A DNA stretch of 64,000 nt from Ardenticatenales bacterium (GTDB lineage Bacteria; Chloroflexota; Anaerolineae; Ardenticatenales; Ardenticatenaceae), in contig JACKAZ010000007.1 of the NCBI GenBank assembly GCA_020634795.1, positions 195,578 to 259,577 on the forward strand, written 5' to 3'. Every line of letters begins with the position of its first letter. Within the stretch, counting starts at the first letter, position 1. A program made the translations under genes and the position numbers. The notes beneath the pieces are model-generated. The model searched no databases and was not told the DNA's origin. It saw nothing but the letters and a program-made list of their open reading frames with translations. Positions 50,633 to 60,379 of this stretch are shown here, one piece after another.

Positions 50633-52330
50633 ATGAAATTCCTGCCGAGCCAACTCTACCATTTTATACAGCACCGACCGAGCCGCACCAGCATTCTGAC
50701 ACTGGTGCGCTACCTGTTGTTCGTGATCGGTCTGATCATCGCCTACAGCATCATCTTTCACTACATCATGGCCTACGAAGGGCAGACGGAGCACAGTTGG
50801 ATGACGGGCTTCTACTGGACGCTTACCGTCATGTCGACGTTGGGCTTCGGTGACATCACCTTTCAGTCCGATCTGGGCCGCTTCTTCTCCTCGGTGGTGT
50901 TGGTGAGCGGCATCTTCTTCCTGCTGATCCTGCTCCCCTTTACCTTCATCGAATTCTTCTACGCCCCGTGGATGCGGATTCAAGCCGAGAATCGCGCCCC
51001 CACCCGTCTGCCGGAATCGACGCAGGGCCATGTGATTCTGACCACCCTGGAACCCGTTTCCGAACTGCTGATCAAGCGGCTCCAGCAGTTCCAGTACGAA
51101 TATGTCCTGCTGGTGGAAGATGCACAGGAAGCGCTCCGCTTACACGATCTCGGCTACCGCGTGATGCGCGGCCCGCTGGACAGCCCCGACAGCTATCGGC
51201 GGGCACGTACCGAGCAGGCGCGGCTGGTGGCCACCACCACCAACGATATGCGCAACACGAACGTGGCCTACACCGTGCGCGAAATCTCCGATACAGTGCC
51301 GGTTCTGGCGCTGGCCAGCTCACCTGCCTCGGTCGATATCTTGCATCTGGCGGGCAGCAACCATGTCCTGCAATTGGCCCAGATGTTGGGCGAGGCGTTG
51401 GCCCGTCGGATCGATGGGGGTGACACGGCCGCGCATGTGATCGGACAGTTCAAATCGCTCGTCATCGCGGAAGCCGCCGTGGCTCAGACCGCGTTGGAAG
51501 GTCTTACCGTGCAGGAAAGCCAGTTGAGTGACCGGATCGGGGTCACGGTGTTGGGGGTGTGGGAACGGGGCCGTTTCGAGATCGCACAGCCCGCCACCCG
51601 CCTTTCGGCCGGGACGATGGTGGTGATGGTCGGCCAGCAGAGGGCCATTGACCGGTATAATGAAACGTTCGCCAGCAAAACCGCCCGCGAAGCACCCGCG
51701 CTGGTGGTGGGTGGCGGTCGGGTGGGGCGGGCGGTGGGCCAAGCACTAGAGGCACGGGGCGTGCCCTACTGCATCGTCGAACGGAACAAGGCGCAAGTTC
51801 CCTTCGACAAGCGGGAGCGGTATGTGATTGGCGATGCGGCCGAGATCGACGTGTTGGAAGCGGCGGGCATCATGCAGGCCGAAACGATCGTGATCAGCAC
51901 CCACGATGATGATACCAACATCTATCTGACGATCTATTGTCGCCGGCTGCGGCCCTCGGTGCGCATCATCAGCCGCGCGACCCAAGAGCGTAACATCGAA
52001 ACGCTCCATCGGGCAGGGGCCGACTATGTGATGTCCTACGCTTCGATGGGGGCCAACGCGATCCTGACCCTGCTGGACCGCAGCGACGTGCTGATGGTGG
52101 CCGAAGGGCTGGACATCTTCCGCGTCCCGATCCCCCCCGAACTGGCGGGCGTGACGTTGGTGCAGAGTCGGCTGCGCGAACGCACCGGCTGCATGGTGGT
52201 CGCCTGGCAAGCGGGCGACGATCTGACGCTGACCCCCCATGCGTCGATGACGATCCCCGTCAAGGGGGACTTGGTGGTGATCGGCACCGCCGCCGCCGAA
52301 GCCCGCTTCCTTGATCTGTTCGGTGGGTGA
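50633..52330 (+). CDS. Potassium channel with two RCK (TrkA-N/TrkA-C) modules
   Basis: This 565-residue membrane protein has an N-terminal two-helix pore unit with selectivity filter TLGFGD (residues 69-74). Two consecutive RCK modules follow. The first has a degenerate nucleotide loop (HVILTTLEPVSELLI). The second has an intact Rossmann loop, VVGGGRVGRAVGQAL (about 350-364). TrkA-C-like segments follow each (LEGLTVQESQLSDR, LAGVTLVQSRLRERT). The whole resembles MthK/Kch-type channels regulated by cytosolic ligands. The start at 50633 gives MKFLPSQLYHF. It is a single gene preceded by the 80-bp repeat array. Confidence 0.87.
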   Translation: MKFLPSQLYHFIQHRPSRTSILTLVRYLLFVIGLIIAYSIIFHYIMAYEGQTEHSWMTGFYWTLTVMSTLGFGDITFQSDLGRFFSSVVLVSGIFFLLILLPFTFIEFFYAPWMRIQAENRAPTRLPESTQGHVILTTLEPVSELLIKRLQQFQYEYVLLVEDAQEALRLHDLGYRVMRGPLDSPDSYRRARTEQARLVATTTNDMRNTNVAYTVREISDTVPVLALASSPASVDILHLAGSNHVLQLAQMLGEALARRIDGGDTAAHVIGQFKSLVIAEAAVAQTALEGLTVQESQLSDRIGVTVLGVWERGRFEIAQPATRLSAGTMVVMVGQQRAIDRYNETFASKTAREAPALVVGGGRVGRAVGQALEARGVPYCIVERNKAQVPFDKRERYVIGDAAEIDVLEAAGIMQAETIVISTHDDDTNIYLTIYCRRLRPSVRIISRATQERNIETLHRAGADYVMSYASMGANAILTLLDRSDVLMVAEGLDIFRVPIPPELAGVTLVQSRLRERTGCMVVAWQAGDDLTLTPHASMTIPVKGDLVVIGTAAAEARFLDLFGG

Positions 52331-52842
52331 GGGTGGCGAGGGGATAGGGAGAGACGGGAATCAGCAAAAGTGCTTGCGTTCGTTGGAGCGAGTCAAGAAT
52401 CGAGACGCGGGCACATCGCGGCTGCTACGTAATTGCAATGCCCCTCTCTATCGTTATCTCCTCTTTCCAACTTCGCCCCTTCTGGGTAACATAGGGCCAT
52501 ACATTGACCTATAGCGTTGGAGACGCCCGTCAGGGTGCGTCCTTTTATGGTAGCGAAGGCCTCGACCCCGCACGGCGCGCAATTTTATCGCCCCTATCCC
52601 CCCACCCAAGCGTCGCAAACGCCTTCCCCTCCGCCACCCCAGGGCCGATTCCACGTGAGCCGATGGTTGGCCACGCACCGCGACTCGTGGCCACGCATCG
52701 CCCGCCGTGGGATGGGCCGCGCCACGGGCGGGGCAGCGACAGCGGGGAGCGACGCGAGGTACCGCCGTCTGATGGCTAGGTCGAATCCGCAACTTGAGAC
52801 GATGTCCATCCGATCTCATCGAAAATCTACCAAGGAGTCCCC
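52331..52842. other. Intergenic stretch before pntAA
   Basis: No gene is visible in 512 bp; open frames here have no family resemblance and no ribosome sites. None of the usual repeat arrays is present. The pnt promoter is expected here. Confidence 0.5.
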
Positions 52843-53997
52843 ATGATTGTCGGCGTACCCAAAGAACGTTTTCCCGGTGAAACGCGGGTGGCGCTGGTCC
52901 CTGCGGCGCTTGCTAAGTTGAGGAAGTCTGGTCTCGACATTCTGATCGAAGCGGGTGCGGGTGCGGCCTCCGGCTACCCCGACGCCGCCTATGTTGCTGA
53001 GGGGGCCGAGATCGTCGGCGCGCGGGATGTGCTCTACGACCGCGCCGAGATCATCCTGCGGGTGCGAACGGGCGGTGCAGAGCCTACGCAAGCTGCCGAC
53101 GAGTTGGCGTTGCTCCGCGCTGGTCAGCGACTGATCGGCATGATGGAGCCGTTGGGCGAAGCCCAGTTCGTGCAGGCCATCGCTGAACGCGGGGTGGAGG
53201 CGTTCGCGCTCGAACTCATCCCCCGCATCAGCCGCGCGCAAAGCATGGATGTTCTGTCGTCGATGGCGACCCTGGCGGGCTACAAGGCGGTGCTGCTGGC
53301 CGCCAACAACCTGCAAAAGATCTACCCGCTGATGATGACCGCTGCGGGCACGCTGACGGCGGCGCGTGTGCTGGTGGTGGGTGTGGGCGTGGCGGGGCTG
53401 CAGGCGATCGCCACCTCGCGGCGGCTGGGGGCCATTGTCGAAGCCTACGACATTCGACCCGCTGTCAAGGAACAGGTGCAGAGTTTGGGCGCAAAGTTTG
53501 TGGAGCTCGAGCTTGAGGCGCAGCGTGCGGAAAGTGAAGGCGGTTACGCGCAGGCGCAAGGCGAAGCCTTCTACCAGCGCCAACGCCAGCTCATGGCCGA
53601 GGTCGTGGCCCGAAACGATGTGGTGATGACCACCGCCTCCGTCCCAGGGAAAGCGCCGCCCACGCTGATCACCGCCGAGATGGTGCATGGCATGGCCCCC
53701 GGTTCGATCATCGTGGACTTGGCAGCGGAACGCGGCGGCAACTGTGCGCTGACCCAGCCCGGCCAAACCGTCGAGGTCAACGGCGTGAAAATCATGGGGC
53801 CTGTCAATCTGCCCGCCACCGTCCCCTTCCACGCCAGCCAGATGTATAGCCGCAACATCGCCACCTTCTTGCTCCATCTGCTCAAAGATGAACGCGACGC
53901 TGACGGTCCCACCACCGACGAAATCGTCCTCGAAACCCGTGTCACCCAGGGCGGCCAAGTCGTCCACCCGCGACTGTCGGTTGAGATGGCGGATTGA
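52843..53997 (+). CDS. pntAA: NAD(P) transhydrogenase alpha-1 subunit (NAD(H)-binding)
   Basis: This is the soluble domain I of proton-translocating transhydrogenase, which uses the proton gradient to reduce NADP+ with NADH. At 384 residues it matches the split alpha-1 subunit of Rhodospirillum-type enzymes. It carries GVPKERFPGETRVALVP, ELIPRISRAQSMD, the NAD Rossmann loop VGVGVAGLQAIATSRRLGA, and SYAQ-loop/IIVDLAAERGGN. The ATG at 52843 follows CAAGGAGTCCCC, a good ribosome site. Confidence 0.95.
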   Translation: MIVGVPKERFPGETRVALVPAALAKLRKSGLDILIEAGAGAASGYPDAAYVAEGAEIVGARDVLYDRAEIILRVRTGGAEPTQAADELALLRAGQRLIGMMEPLGEAQFVQAIAERGVEAFALELIPRISRAQSMDVLSSMATLAGYKAVLLAANNLQKIYPLMMTAAGTLTAARVLVVGVGVAGLQAIATSRRLGAIVEAYDIRPAVKEQVQSLGAKFVELELEAQRAESEGGYAQAQGEAFYQRQRQLMAEVVARNDVVMTTASVPGKAPPTLITAEMVHGMAPGSIIVDLAAERGGNCALTQPGQTVEVNGVKIMGPVNLPATVPFHASQMYSRNIATFLLHLLKDERDADGPTTDEIVLETRVTQGGQVVHPRLSVEMAD

Positions 53998-54133
53998 ACA
54001 TGGTGTGGGGCGCGCCTTGTGAATGGAGAATGGAAAATGGGGTGATGTAGGGGCGTGTCTCACTGTTCTGCCATCGCACCATAGGGATACCCCCCTTACT
54101 CCACGCCCCCTAACTCCAGCACCCCAGCACTCC

Positions 54134-54178
54134 AAACTCACAAAACTCATAAAACTCACAAAACTCACAAAACTCCTT
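54134..54178 (+). repeat. AACTCACAA array inside the pnt operon
   Basis: About five nine-base units (AACTCACAA / AACTCATAA) lie in the 192-bp gap between pntAA and pntAB, ending about 12 bp before the pntAB start. Words of the AACTCCAGCACCCC type precede them. Orientation is the same as the genes. Confidence 0.85.
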
Positions 54179-54189
54179 CGGAGAAGCCC

Positions 54190-54471
54190 ATGGACGGGAT
54201 CATCATCGCAATCACGGTTTTCGTGCTGGCGCTGTTCGTCGGCGTGGAAATCATCACCAAAGTGCCGCCCACGTTGCACACACCGCTGATGTCGGGGTCG
54301 AACGCGATCTCCGGCATTACCTTGGTGGGTGCGCTACTGGCCGCTGGGGCCCAACACACCATGCTTTCGACGGTGCTGGGCCTCGCGGCGATCATCATGG
54401 CCACGATCAATGTTGTGGCGGGCTTCCTCGTCACCCACCGCATGCTCGACATGTTCCGGCGAAAGGAGTGA
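54190..54471 (+). CDS. pntAB: NAD(P) transhydrogenase alpha-2 subunit (membrane)
   Basis: This 93-residue protein has three membrane helices and the conserved KVPPTLHTPLMSGSNAISGI segment after the first helix. It forms part of the proton channel (domain II). It starts after CTTCGGAGAAGCCC, where GGAGA is at good spacing, and ends three bases before pntB. Confidence 0.94.
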   Translation: MDGIIIAITVFVLALFVGVEIITKVPPTLHTPLMSGSNAISGITLVGALLAAGAQHTMLSTVLGLAAIIMATINVVAGFLVTHRMLDMFRRKE

Positions 54472-54474
54472 GCG

Positions 54475-55869
54475 ATGCGCGACGCCATCATTCAACTCGC
54501 CTATCTCGTCGCGGCCGTGATGTTCATCTTCGGGCTGAAAGGACTGAGCCGCCCGCGCACGGCGGCCCGTGCCAACCTGATCGGGGCAACGGGCATGCTG
54601 CTGGCCGTCGTCGTCACCCTCTTCGACCAGCGTATCCTCAGCTACGAGCTGATCGTGATCGGGGGGGTGATCGGTGCACTGGTCGGCGCCTTCTTGGCGA
54701 TGCGCGTCGAAATGACGGGGATGCCGGAGATGGTCGCGCTGCTCAACGCTTTCGGTGGCGGCGCGTCGGCGCTCGTCGCGGGCGCGTCGCTCTACGAAAC
54801 CGTGCCCTTCACCGGCAGCGCGCCCCTCGACTTCCTGATCGCCGCCATGATCTCGACCCTTATCGGGGCGGTGACATTTTCGGGCAGTCTGGTCGCCGCC
54901 GCCAAGTTGCGCGGCCTGATCAACGATGCGGGCAAAAGCATCTCCGGCCAGCAACTTCTGAATGCGGCGCTGCTGATGGGGGCGATCCTCATATCGCTTT
55001 GGCTGGTGCTGAACCCCACCCAACTCTGGCTCTTCTGGCTGGTCGTCCTGCTCAGCGTGGTGCTGGGCGTGACGCTCGTGATGCCGATCGGGGGCGCGGA
55101 CATGCCGGTGGTGATCGCCCTCTTCAACTCCTATTCGGGCTTGGCCGCCTCGGCGACCGGCTTCGTGTTGAACAACAATGCGCTCATCATCACTGGCTCG
55201 CTGGTCGGCGCGTCGGGCTTGATCCTGACCAACATCATGTGCAAGGCGATGAACCGTTCGTTGGCGAACGTGCTCTTTGGCGTGGCGGGCGCGTCGGCCA
55301 CTGGCCCGGCGGCGGACGAAGTCTACGCGGGCAAGGTGAAATCCACGTCGCCCGACGAAGTGGCGATGTTGCTCGAAGGGGCGCAACGGGTCGTCTTTGT
55401 GCCGGGCTACGGGATGGCCGTGGCCCAGGCGCAGCACGCGGTGCGCGGCCTTTCCGACCGGCTCGACAAGCTGGGGGCCGAGGTCGAATTCGCCATCCAC
55501 CCCGTCGCCGGGCGGATGCCCGGCCACATGAACGTGCTGCTGGCCGAAGCCGAGATCCCTTACGACAAACTCAAAGAGATGGACGAGATCAACCCCACCC
55601 TCGGCCAAGTCGATGTGGCGGTGGTGATCGGGGCCAACGATGTGGTCAATCCGCTGGCCCGCACCGATCCGACCAGCCCCATCGCTGGCATGCCGATTCT
55701 GGATGTCGACAAGGCGCGCAGCGTGGTGGTGCTGAAACGCAGCCTCAGCCCGGGCTTCGCCAAGATCGCCAACCCGCTCTTTGCCGCCGATAACACGCTG
55801 ATGCTTTTCATGGATGCGAAGCAGGGCGTGCAAGAGATGATCACCGCGCTCGACGAACTAACGGAATAA
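54475..55869 (+). CDS. pntB: NAD(P) transhydrogenase beta subunit
   Basis: This 464-residue protein is of normal length for PntB. The N-terminal half is membrane helices of domain II (FGGGASALVAGASL, LPIGGADMPVVIALFNSYSGLAA-like segment). The C-terminal NADP-binding domain III has VPGYGMAVAQAQHAV, IHPVAGRMPGHMNVLLAEA, GANDVVNP and VVLKRSLSPGFA. With pntAA and pntAB it forms the complete enzyme. The genes are tightly packed, and an 80-bp repeat array follows two bases after the stop codon. Confidence 0.95.
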   Translation: MRDAIIQLAYLVAAVMFIFGLKGLSRPRTAARANLIGATGMLLAVVVTLFDQRILSYELIVIGGVIGALVGAFLAMRVEMTGMPEMVALLNAFGGGASALVAGASLYETVPFTGSAPLDFLIAAMISTLIGAVTFSGSLVAAAKLRGLINDAGKSISGQQLLNAALLMGAILISLWLVLNPTQLWLFWLVVLLSVVLGVTLVMPIGGADMPVVIALFNSYSGLAASATGFVLNNNALIITGSLVGASGLILTNIMCKAMNRSLANVLFGVAGASATGPAADEVYAGKVKSTSPDEVAMLLEGAQRVVFVPGYGMAVAQAQHAVRGLSDRLDKLGAEVEFAIHPVAGRMPGHMNVLLAEAEIPYDKLKEMDEINPTLGQVDVAVVIGANDVVNPLARTDPTSPIAGMPILDVDKARSVVVLKRSLSPGFAKIANPLFAADNTLMLFMDAKQGVQEMITALDELTE

Positions 55870-55870
55870 G

Positions 55871-56122
55871 GCAGAACGAGGAAGCGGTCGGTGCGCCGTT
55901 GCGCCGGGGGGCGAGTGCGGGCCTCAAGGCTGTTGGGGTCGACTGCGAACGCAGAACGAGGAAGCGATCGGTGCGCCGTTGCGCCGGGTGGCGAGTGCGG
56001 GCCTCAAGGCTGTTGGGGTCGACTGCGAACGCAGAACGAGGAAGCGGTCGGTGCGCCGTTGCGCCGGGGGGCGAGTGCGGGCCTCAAGGCTGTTGGGGTC
56101 GACCGCGAACGCAGAACGAAGA
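55871..56122 (+). repeat. 80-bp tandem array, three units
   Basis: Three near-identical units of exactly 80 bp begin GCAGAACGAGGAAGCG at 55871, 55951 and 56031, with a partial fourth at 56111. Each boundary is GCGAACGCAGAACG, the same heptamer-based word that bounds the 80-bp units at 50261-50592, though the interiors are unrelated. Confidence 0.9.
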
Positions 56123-56175
56123 ACGGATTACGAGTACTTTTCTAACTCGGTACGGTCGGAAAATTTACACTCTTA

Positions 56176-56264
56176 CTCCTAAACTCATAAAACTCACAAA
56201 ACTCACAAAACTCATTAAACTCATTAAACTCATAAAACTCACAAAACTCACAAAACTCACAAAA
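56176..56264 (+). repeat. AACTCATAA/AACTCACAA/AACTCATTA array before 56281
   Basis: About nine nine-base units in three sub-types end just before CAAGGAGG, the ribosome site of the next gene. Orientation is the same as the gene. Confidence 0.9.
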
Positions 56265-56280
56265 CTCCAAGGAGGTAGTC

Positions 56281-57606
56281 ATGACCCGACGACGAGTCAT
56301 TATCATGGGCGCGGCTGGCCGCGATTTCCACAACTTCAACACGGTATTCCGCGACAATCCGGATTACGAGGTGGTCGCCTTCACCGCAACGCAAATCCCC
56401 AACATCGAGGGGCGCAATTACCCGCCCGAACTGGCGGGCGCGCTCTACCCCGATGGGGTTCCCATCTTCCCCGAAGAAGAGTTGACGGAACTGATCGAAC
56501 GCTTCGCTGCCGATGAGGTCGTTTTCGCCTACAGTGACGTCTCGTTCGACTATGTGATGGCGCGGGCGTCAAAGGCGTTGGCGGCTGGGGCCGATTTTCG
56601 GCTGCTGAGCGCCCGCGACACCATGGTCGCCTCGACCGTGCCGGTGGTGGCGGTGGTGGCGGTGCGCACCGGTGCGGGCAAGAGCCAGACCTCGCGCAAG
56701 GTGTTGAAGCTGCTGAGCGATCAGGGCTTGCGTGTGATTGCGATTCGCCACCCGATGCCCTACGGCGACCTCAACCGACAGCGAGTGCAGCGGTTCGCCA
56801 CCGTCGAGGATTTGCATGAAGCCGACTGCACCATTGAAGAGATGGAGGAGTACGAGCCGCATATCGTCGCGGGGTCGGTGATTTACGCGGGGGTGGACTA
56901 CGAGGCAATCCTGCGCGAAGCGGAGAAGGAGGCCGATGTGATCGTTTGGGATGGGGGCAACAACGACCTGCCCTTCTACCAGCCCGACCTCACGATTACC
57001 GTCGCCGACCCGCACCGCGCGGGCGACGAGATGTCCTACTATCCGGGGGCGACCAACCTCCAAATTGCGGATGTGGTGGTGATCAACAAGGTCGATTCGG
57101 CGGAATCGGATCAGGTGGCCATCGTGCGCGACAATATTGCGCAGGTCAACCCCAGCGCCTTGATCGTTGAAGCGGCCTCGCCACGCCACGTCGACAACGC
57201 CGAACTGCTGCGCGGCAAACGGGCGCTGGTGGTCGAAGATGGGCCGACGCTAACGCATGGTGGCATGAAGTATGGCGCGGGCACGCTCGCCGCCCGTGAA
57301 CATGGGGCCAGCGAGATCGTCGACCCGCGCCCCTACGCGGTCGGTACCATCGCCGAAACCTTCCAGAAATACCCCGACACCGGCCCCATCTTGCCCGCCA
57401 TGGGCTACGGCGAGGCCCAGATGGCCGACCTTGCCGCCACGATCGAGGCCGTGCCCTGCGATGTGGTGGTCATCGGCACCCCCATCGACCTGCGCCGCGT
57501 GATCGACATCGAAAAGCCCTCGGTGCGCGTCACCTACGAACTGGACGAGCAGACCCGCCCCGACCTCGAGGAAATTCTGCTGCGTTTCATGGATCGAGCG
57601 GAGTGA
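56281..57606 (+). CDS. Cyclic 2,3-diphosphoglycerate synthase-like GTPase (COG2403 type)
   Basis: This 441-residue protein has an N-terminal Rossmann-like domain (RRVIIMGAAGRDFHNFN). A P-loop follows, GAGKSQTSR (131-139), with switch-like VIVWDGGNNDLPF and a VINKVDS guanine-specificity motif. It resembles archaeal cyclic 2,3-diphosphoglycerate synthetase and related predicted GTPases found in many bacteria. The bacterial function is not established; osmolyte synthesis or an amino-acid-metabolism role are possible. The ATG has a perfect AAGGAGG site. Monocistronic, with a strong hairpin about 40 bp after the stop. Confidence 0.78.
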   Translation: MTRRRVIIMGAAGRDFHNFNTVFRDNPDYEVVAFTATQIPNIEGRNYPPELAGALYPDGVPIFPEEELTELIERFAADEVVFAYSDVSFDYVMARASKALAAGADFRLLSARDTMVASTVPVVAVVAVRTGAGKSQTSRKVLKLLSDQGLRVIAIRHPMPYGDLNRQRVQRFATVEDLHEADCTIEEMEEYEPHIVAGSVIYAGVDYEAILREAEKEADVIVWDGGNNDLPFYQPDLTITVADPHRAGDEMSYYPGATNLQIADVVVINKVDSAESDQVAIVRDNIAQVNPSALIVEAASPRHVDNAELLRGKRALVVEDGPTLTHGGMKYGAGTLAAREHGASEIVDPRPYAVGTIAETFQKYPDTGPILPAMGYGEAQMADLAATIEAVPCDVVVIGTPIDLRRVIDIEKPSVRVTYELDEQTRPDLEEILLRFMDRAE

Positions 57607-57646
57607 GCCTTCGCGCGACACCCTTTGCAACCAGCAACGCCCCCCC

Positions 57647-57674
57647 CAACGCCCCGCCGCGCGGGGGGGCGTTG
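57647..57674 (+). terminator. Terminator-like GC hairpin
   Basis: CAACGCCCCGC pairs with GCGGGGGGGCGTTG around a short loop about 40 bp downstream of the GTPase gene. It is followed by TGTGTT rather than a clean T-run. Confidence 0.55.
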
Positions 57675-58111
57675 TGTTGCCATGTGCCCTACATCGATTC
57701 TTCTCGCGGCCATGCGTTGTCCTGCGTCGGGGCGTGCGTTGCCAGCCCATAGCTCTGACTTGATCGGAATTACCGTGCTGTAGTGACGAAACCTACAGAC
57801 GCATCGCGGAATCGCACCTCACGGCCGCGTCCCCATTGCCCCGACCGGTCGCCTCGTCGCTGTACCTATCATCACCACGACCTCGGTACGAATAATGGCG
57901 AATCGGAGTCGAGACCATTGCGATTACACTGTTTGTCAATGTCACCCATGCCCCAATCCGCTTGCAATATTTCCCCCCGTTTGCGGTACGGGCGAGCGCC
58001 CATCGACGTTATTGACAGGTTACACCGAAACCTCTCACTTTCGGCAACGGCCAGACTCGTCATCATGTTGTATACTAAAGCTGGCTAACAAAGCGGTTAG
58101 CATGAATCGTG

Positions 58112-58166
58112 ATGGTTGACGAAGAGCACCTGAGGGGATTGACCCTTTGCGGTGCTCCTTCACCAT
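58112..58166 (+). promoter_or_regulatory. Long leader hairpin directly before the ribosome site of 58181
   Basis: ATGGT, GAAG and AGCACC pair with GGTGCT, CTTC and ACCAT, with an inner AGGG/CCCT stem. The GAGGGGAGG ribosome site begins two bases after the hairpin. It could act as an attenuator or protein-binding leader. Confidence 0.45.
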
Positions 58167-58180
58167 GAGGGGAGGATATC

Positions 58181-59728
58181 ATGTCAGCACGACTGCGATC
58201 CCTTCCCACGGATGGCCAGACGATAGACGTCGCGCACCGTGAAGGGGGTAACGCACTCACTACATTCTGGGTTGATCGAAATTTAGGCTTCGCGGTAGCG
58301 GCGGGGGTAGCAGCGATGTTTGCGCTGCTCAGCGCTTGGCTGACGCCGCGCGGCCCCATCACCACGTCGGAGGCACTGGCGACCGTTATCGCGGCGCTGG
58401 TGGTCGGTGTGCTCTGCGGCTTGTTCACCGGCAGCCGCTGGAGTTTGCTGTTCGCGCCGGTGATTTTTCTTGCGCTGTTCGAGCTGGCACGCGCGGGCGT
58501 GAGTGGCCCAACGGTGGACAGCATCCACCTCGGCTCGCTCTATGGCGCCATCGCCTTCGTGGTGGGGCGCGTGGTGCACGGCCTTCTGACGCTGCTTCCG
58601 ATGGTGCTGGGCGCCCTGGTGGGCGTTGGCCTTGCGGGGCGTTGGGGGAATGGGACGGCGCGCCCCTTCGGACTCGGGAGTTGGCTGCTCACCACGCTGC
58701 TGGCCCTGCTGCTGATCGTGATCTTCGTGGCGATTGCCCAGCCTGCCCGCACCGCGCCGATCCTCGGCACCGACGGCGCCCCCCTGCCGGGCAGCATCGC
58801 GGAACTGACCACGGTGACCCTCGGCGGCCACGAGCAAGCGCTGATGCTCCGCGGACGAAGCACGGATAACCCCGTGCTGCTGTACCTAGCGGGCGGCCCG
58901 GGGGGCACCGATCTTGGGGCGATGCGGCTCGATACGGGGCTGGAGCAGCGGTTCGTGGTGGTGACTTGGGATCAGCGCGGCGCTGGCAAGTCCTATCCCG
59001 CACTCGATCCGACGGCGACGCTCACCCTCGACCAGATGGTCGCGGATACGGTCGAACTCACCCACTACCTGCGCGACCGCTTCGATGAAGAGAAGATTTA
59101 CCTCGTGGGGCAGTCATGGGGTTCCACGCTCGGCGTGCTGGCCGCACAAGCCCATCCGGAGCTGTACCACGCATTCGTGGGGGTGGGGCAGATGGTCAGC
59201 CAGCGGGAGACCGACCGCCTCTTCTATGAGGATACGCTGGCGTGGGCGGAGCAGAACGGGAACGAGGCGCTCGTGGCGCAGCTTCAAGCGCAAGGGCCAC
59301 CGCCCTACGGCAACCTGCTCGACTACGAGCCTGCGCTCTCCCACGAGCACGATTGGAACGCCTACCCCGAGTTCAACGTCGAGAATGAGATGCCCGCCAT
59401 CCTCTTCGTGCCGGAGTATACGTGGCTGGAGCGGATCAACGGCTTCCGCAGCTTCCTCGACACCTTCTCCGTGCTCTACCCACAGCTCCAGGGGATCGAC
59501 TTCCGCGCGGATGTCGCCCGACTGGATGTGCCCTTCTACATGGTGCTGGGCGAACATGAGGCACGGGGGCGGGCTGTCCTCGCCGAGGAATGGTTCCAGA
59601 TGGTCGATGCCCCGTCGAAGGAGCAAATCACCTTCGAAGGCGCAGGTCACCGACCGAACTTCGACCGGCCCAGCGAGTTCGCTGCGCTGATGACGCGCGT
59701 GGTCGAGGAGACGGGCGCCAAGCAATAA
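58181..59728 (+). CDS. Membrane-embedded proline-iminopeptidase-like alpha/beta hydrolase
   Basis: This 515-residue protein has about five N-terminal membrane helices (residues 35-190), then an extracytoplasmic alpha/beta-hydrolase domain. YLAGGPGGTDLG (the HGGPG-like oxyanion motif of proline iminopeptidases), VTWDQRGAGKS, VGQSWGSTLG (nucleophile Ser) and a final GAGHRPNFDRP (catalytic His) are present. It probably cleaves small peptides or esters outside the membrane; specificity is unknown. GAGGGGAGG lies seven bases before the ATG. It has its own leader and terminator. Confidence 0.82.
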   Translation: MSARLRSLPTDGQTIDVAHREGGNALTTFWVDRNLGFAVAAGVAAMFALLSAWLTPRGPITTSEALATVIAALVVGVLCGLFTGSRWSLLFAPVIFLALFELARAGVSGPTVDSIHLGSLYGAIAFVVGRVVHGLLTLLPMVLGALVGVGLAGRWGNGTARPFGLGSWLLTTLLALLLIVIFVAIAQPARTAPILGTDGAPLPGSIAELTTVTLGGHEQALMLRGRSTDNPVLLYLAGGPGGTDLGAMRLDTGLEQRFVVVTWDQRGAGKSYPALDPTATLTLDQMVADTVELTHYLRDRFDEEKIYLVGQSWGSTLGVLAAQAHPELYHAFVGVGQMVSQRETDRLFYEDTLAWAEQNGNEALVAQLQAQGPPPYGNLLDYEPALSHEHDWNAYPEFNVENEMPAILFVPEYTWLERINGFRSFLDTFSVLYPQLQGIDFRADVARLDVPFYMVLGEHEARGRAVLAEEWFQMVDAPSKEQITFEGAGHRPNFDRPSEFAALMTRVVEETGAKQ

Positions 59729-59824
59729 GGCGGATGGCGGGGGGCGTGGTCGATCGCACTACCAAGCTGATCGGCTTCGCGACAGCGTAGCATTCGCCCG
59801 ATCACGTCGAACGGGGCCACCCGC

Positions 59825-59859
59825 AAGGGCGATTCGGATTCCGAGTCGCCCTTAATTTT
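59825..59859 (+). terminator. Rho-independent terminator
   Basis: A 14-bp stem (AAGGGCGATTCGGA against TCCGAGTCGCCCTT, one mismatch) is followed by AATTTT, about 100 bp after the hydrolase stop codon. Confidence 0.8.
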
Positions 59860-60251
59860 GTGTGGATGCAAGCCACCATAGCATCGAAGTCACTGTCAAG
59901 AAACAAAGTGTAGATGTCCTCAAATATAGTTTTCCTGTATGAAATGTAGACGTAACAGTCTGTTTCGATTCAGAGATCATCCACAAACCCTCTGGGGCCA
60001 CTATGGGCGTCGCGTCATAGGCGAAACCCACCCCGTCAAAGCAGCAAACGACGCTGCTTTGCCACCCCTCCAAGGAGGGGATTTCAGAGCGGCGCGTAGC
60101 CTTCTTGGAGGCGCGAAGCGGATGGGGGCGCGCACCCCTTACGATGGCAGGCTCCGTGGCGCGTCACCAGAGGGGGTGGGGTCTCCCACAATTACCCTCA
60201 TCCTCCAAATTCACTAGTACACAGGGGCTTAAATACGGCAATGGTTGGGTA

Positions 60252-60302
60252 TGGAGCTGGGGGAGCTGAAGGAGCTGGGGGAGCTGGGGGAGCTGGGGGG
60301 AG
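60252..60302 (+). repeat. (GGGAGCTGG)n nonamer array
   Basis: Five to six nine-base units of GGGAGCTGG type. The unit length matches the AACTCATTA arrays but the sequence differs. Confidence 0.8.
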
Positions 60303-60379
60303 CGCGATCTTACACCGGCCATTATACGCGCTGGCGGCACTGTGAGTAGGGTTAATCATAGGTAAACAGACCTTACAGA

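Larger units (their letters stand above)
57607..58180. other. Intergenic region with terminator and structured leader
   Basis: These 574 bp contain a terminator-like hairpin at the left and a hairpin leader at the right. Between them I see no gene or repeat array. GCTAAC...GGTTAGC (58084-58101) forms a small hairpin near the likely transcription start. Confidence 0.5.

Noticed and set aside
54334..55833. Frames of about 440-500 residues in other phases over pntB
   Set aside because: They are overlapping shadows of pntB, which is complete and conserved on the plus strand.
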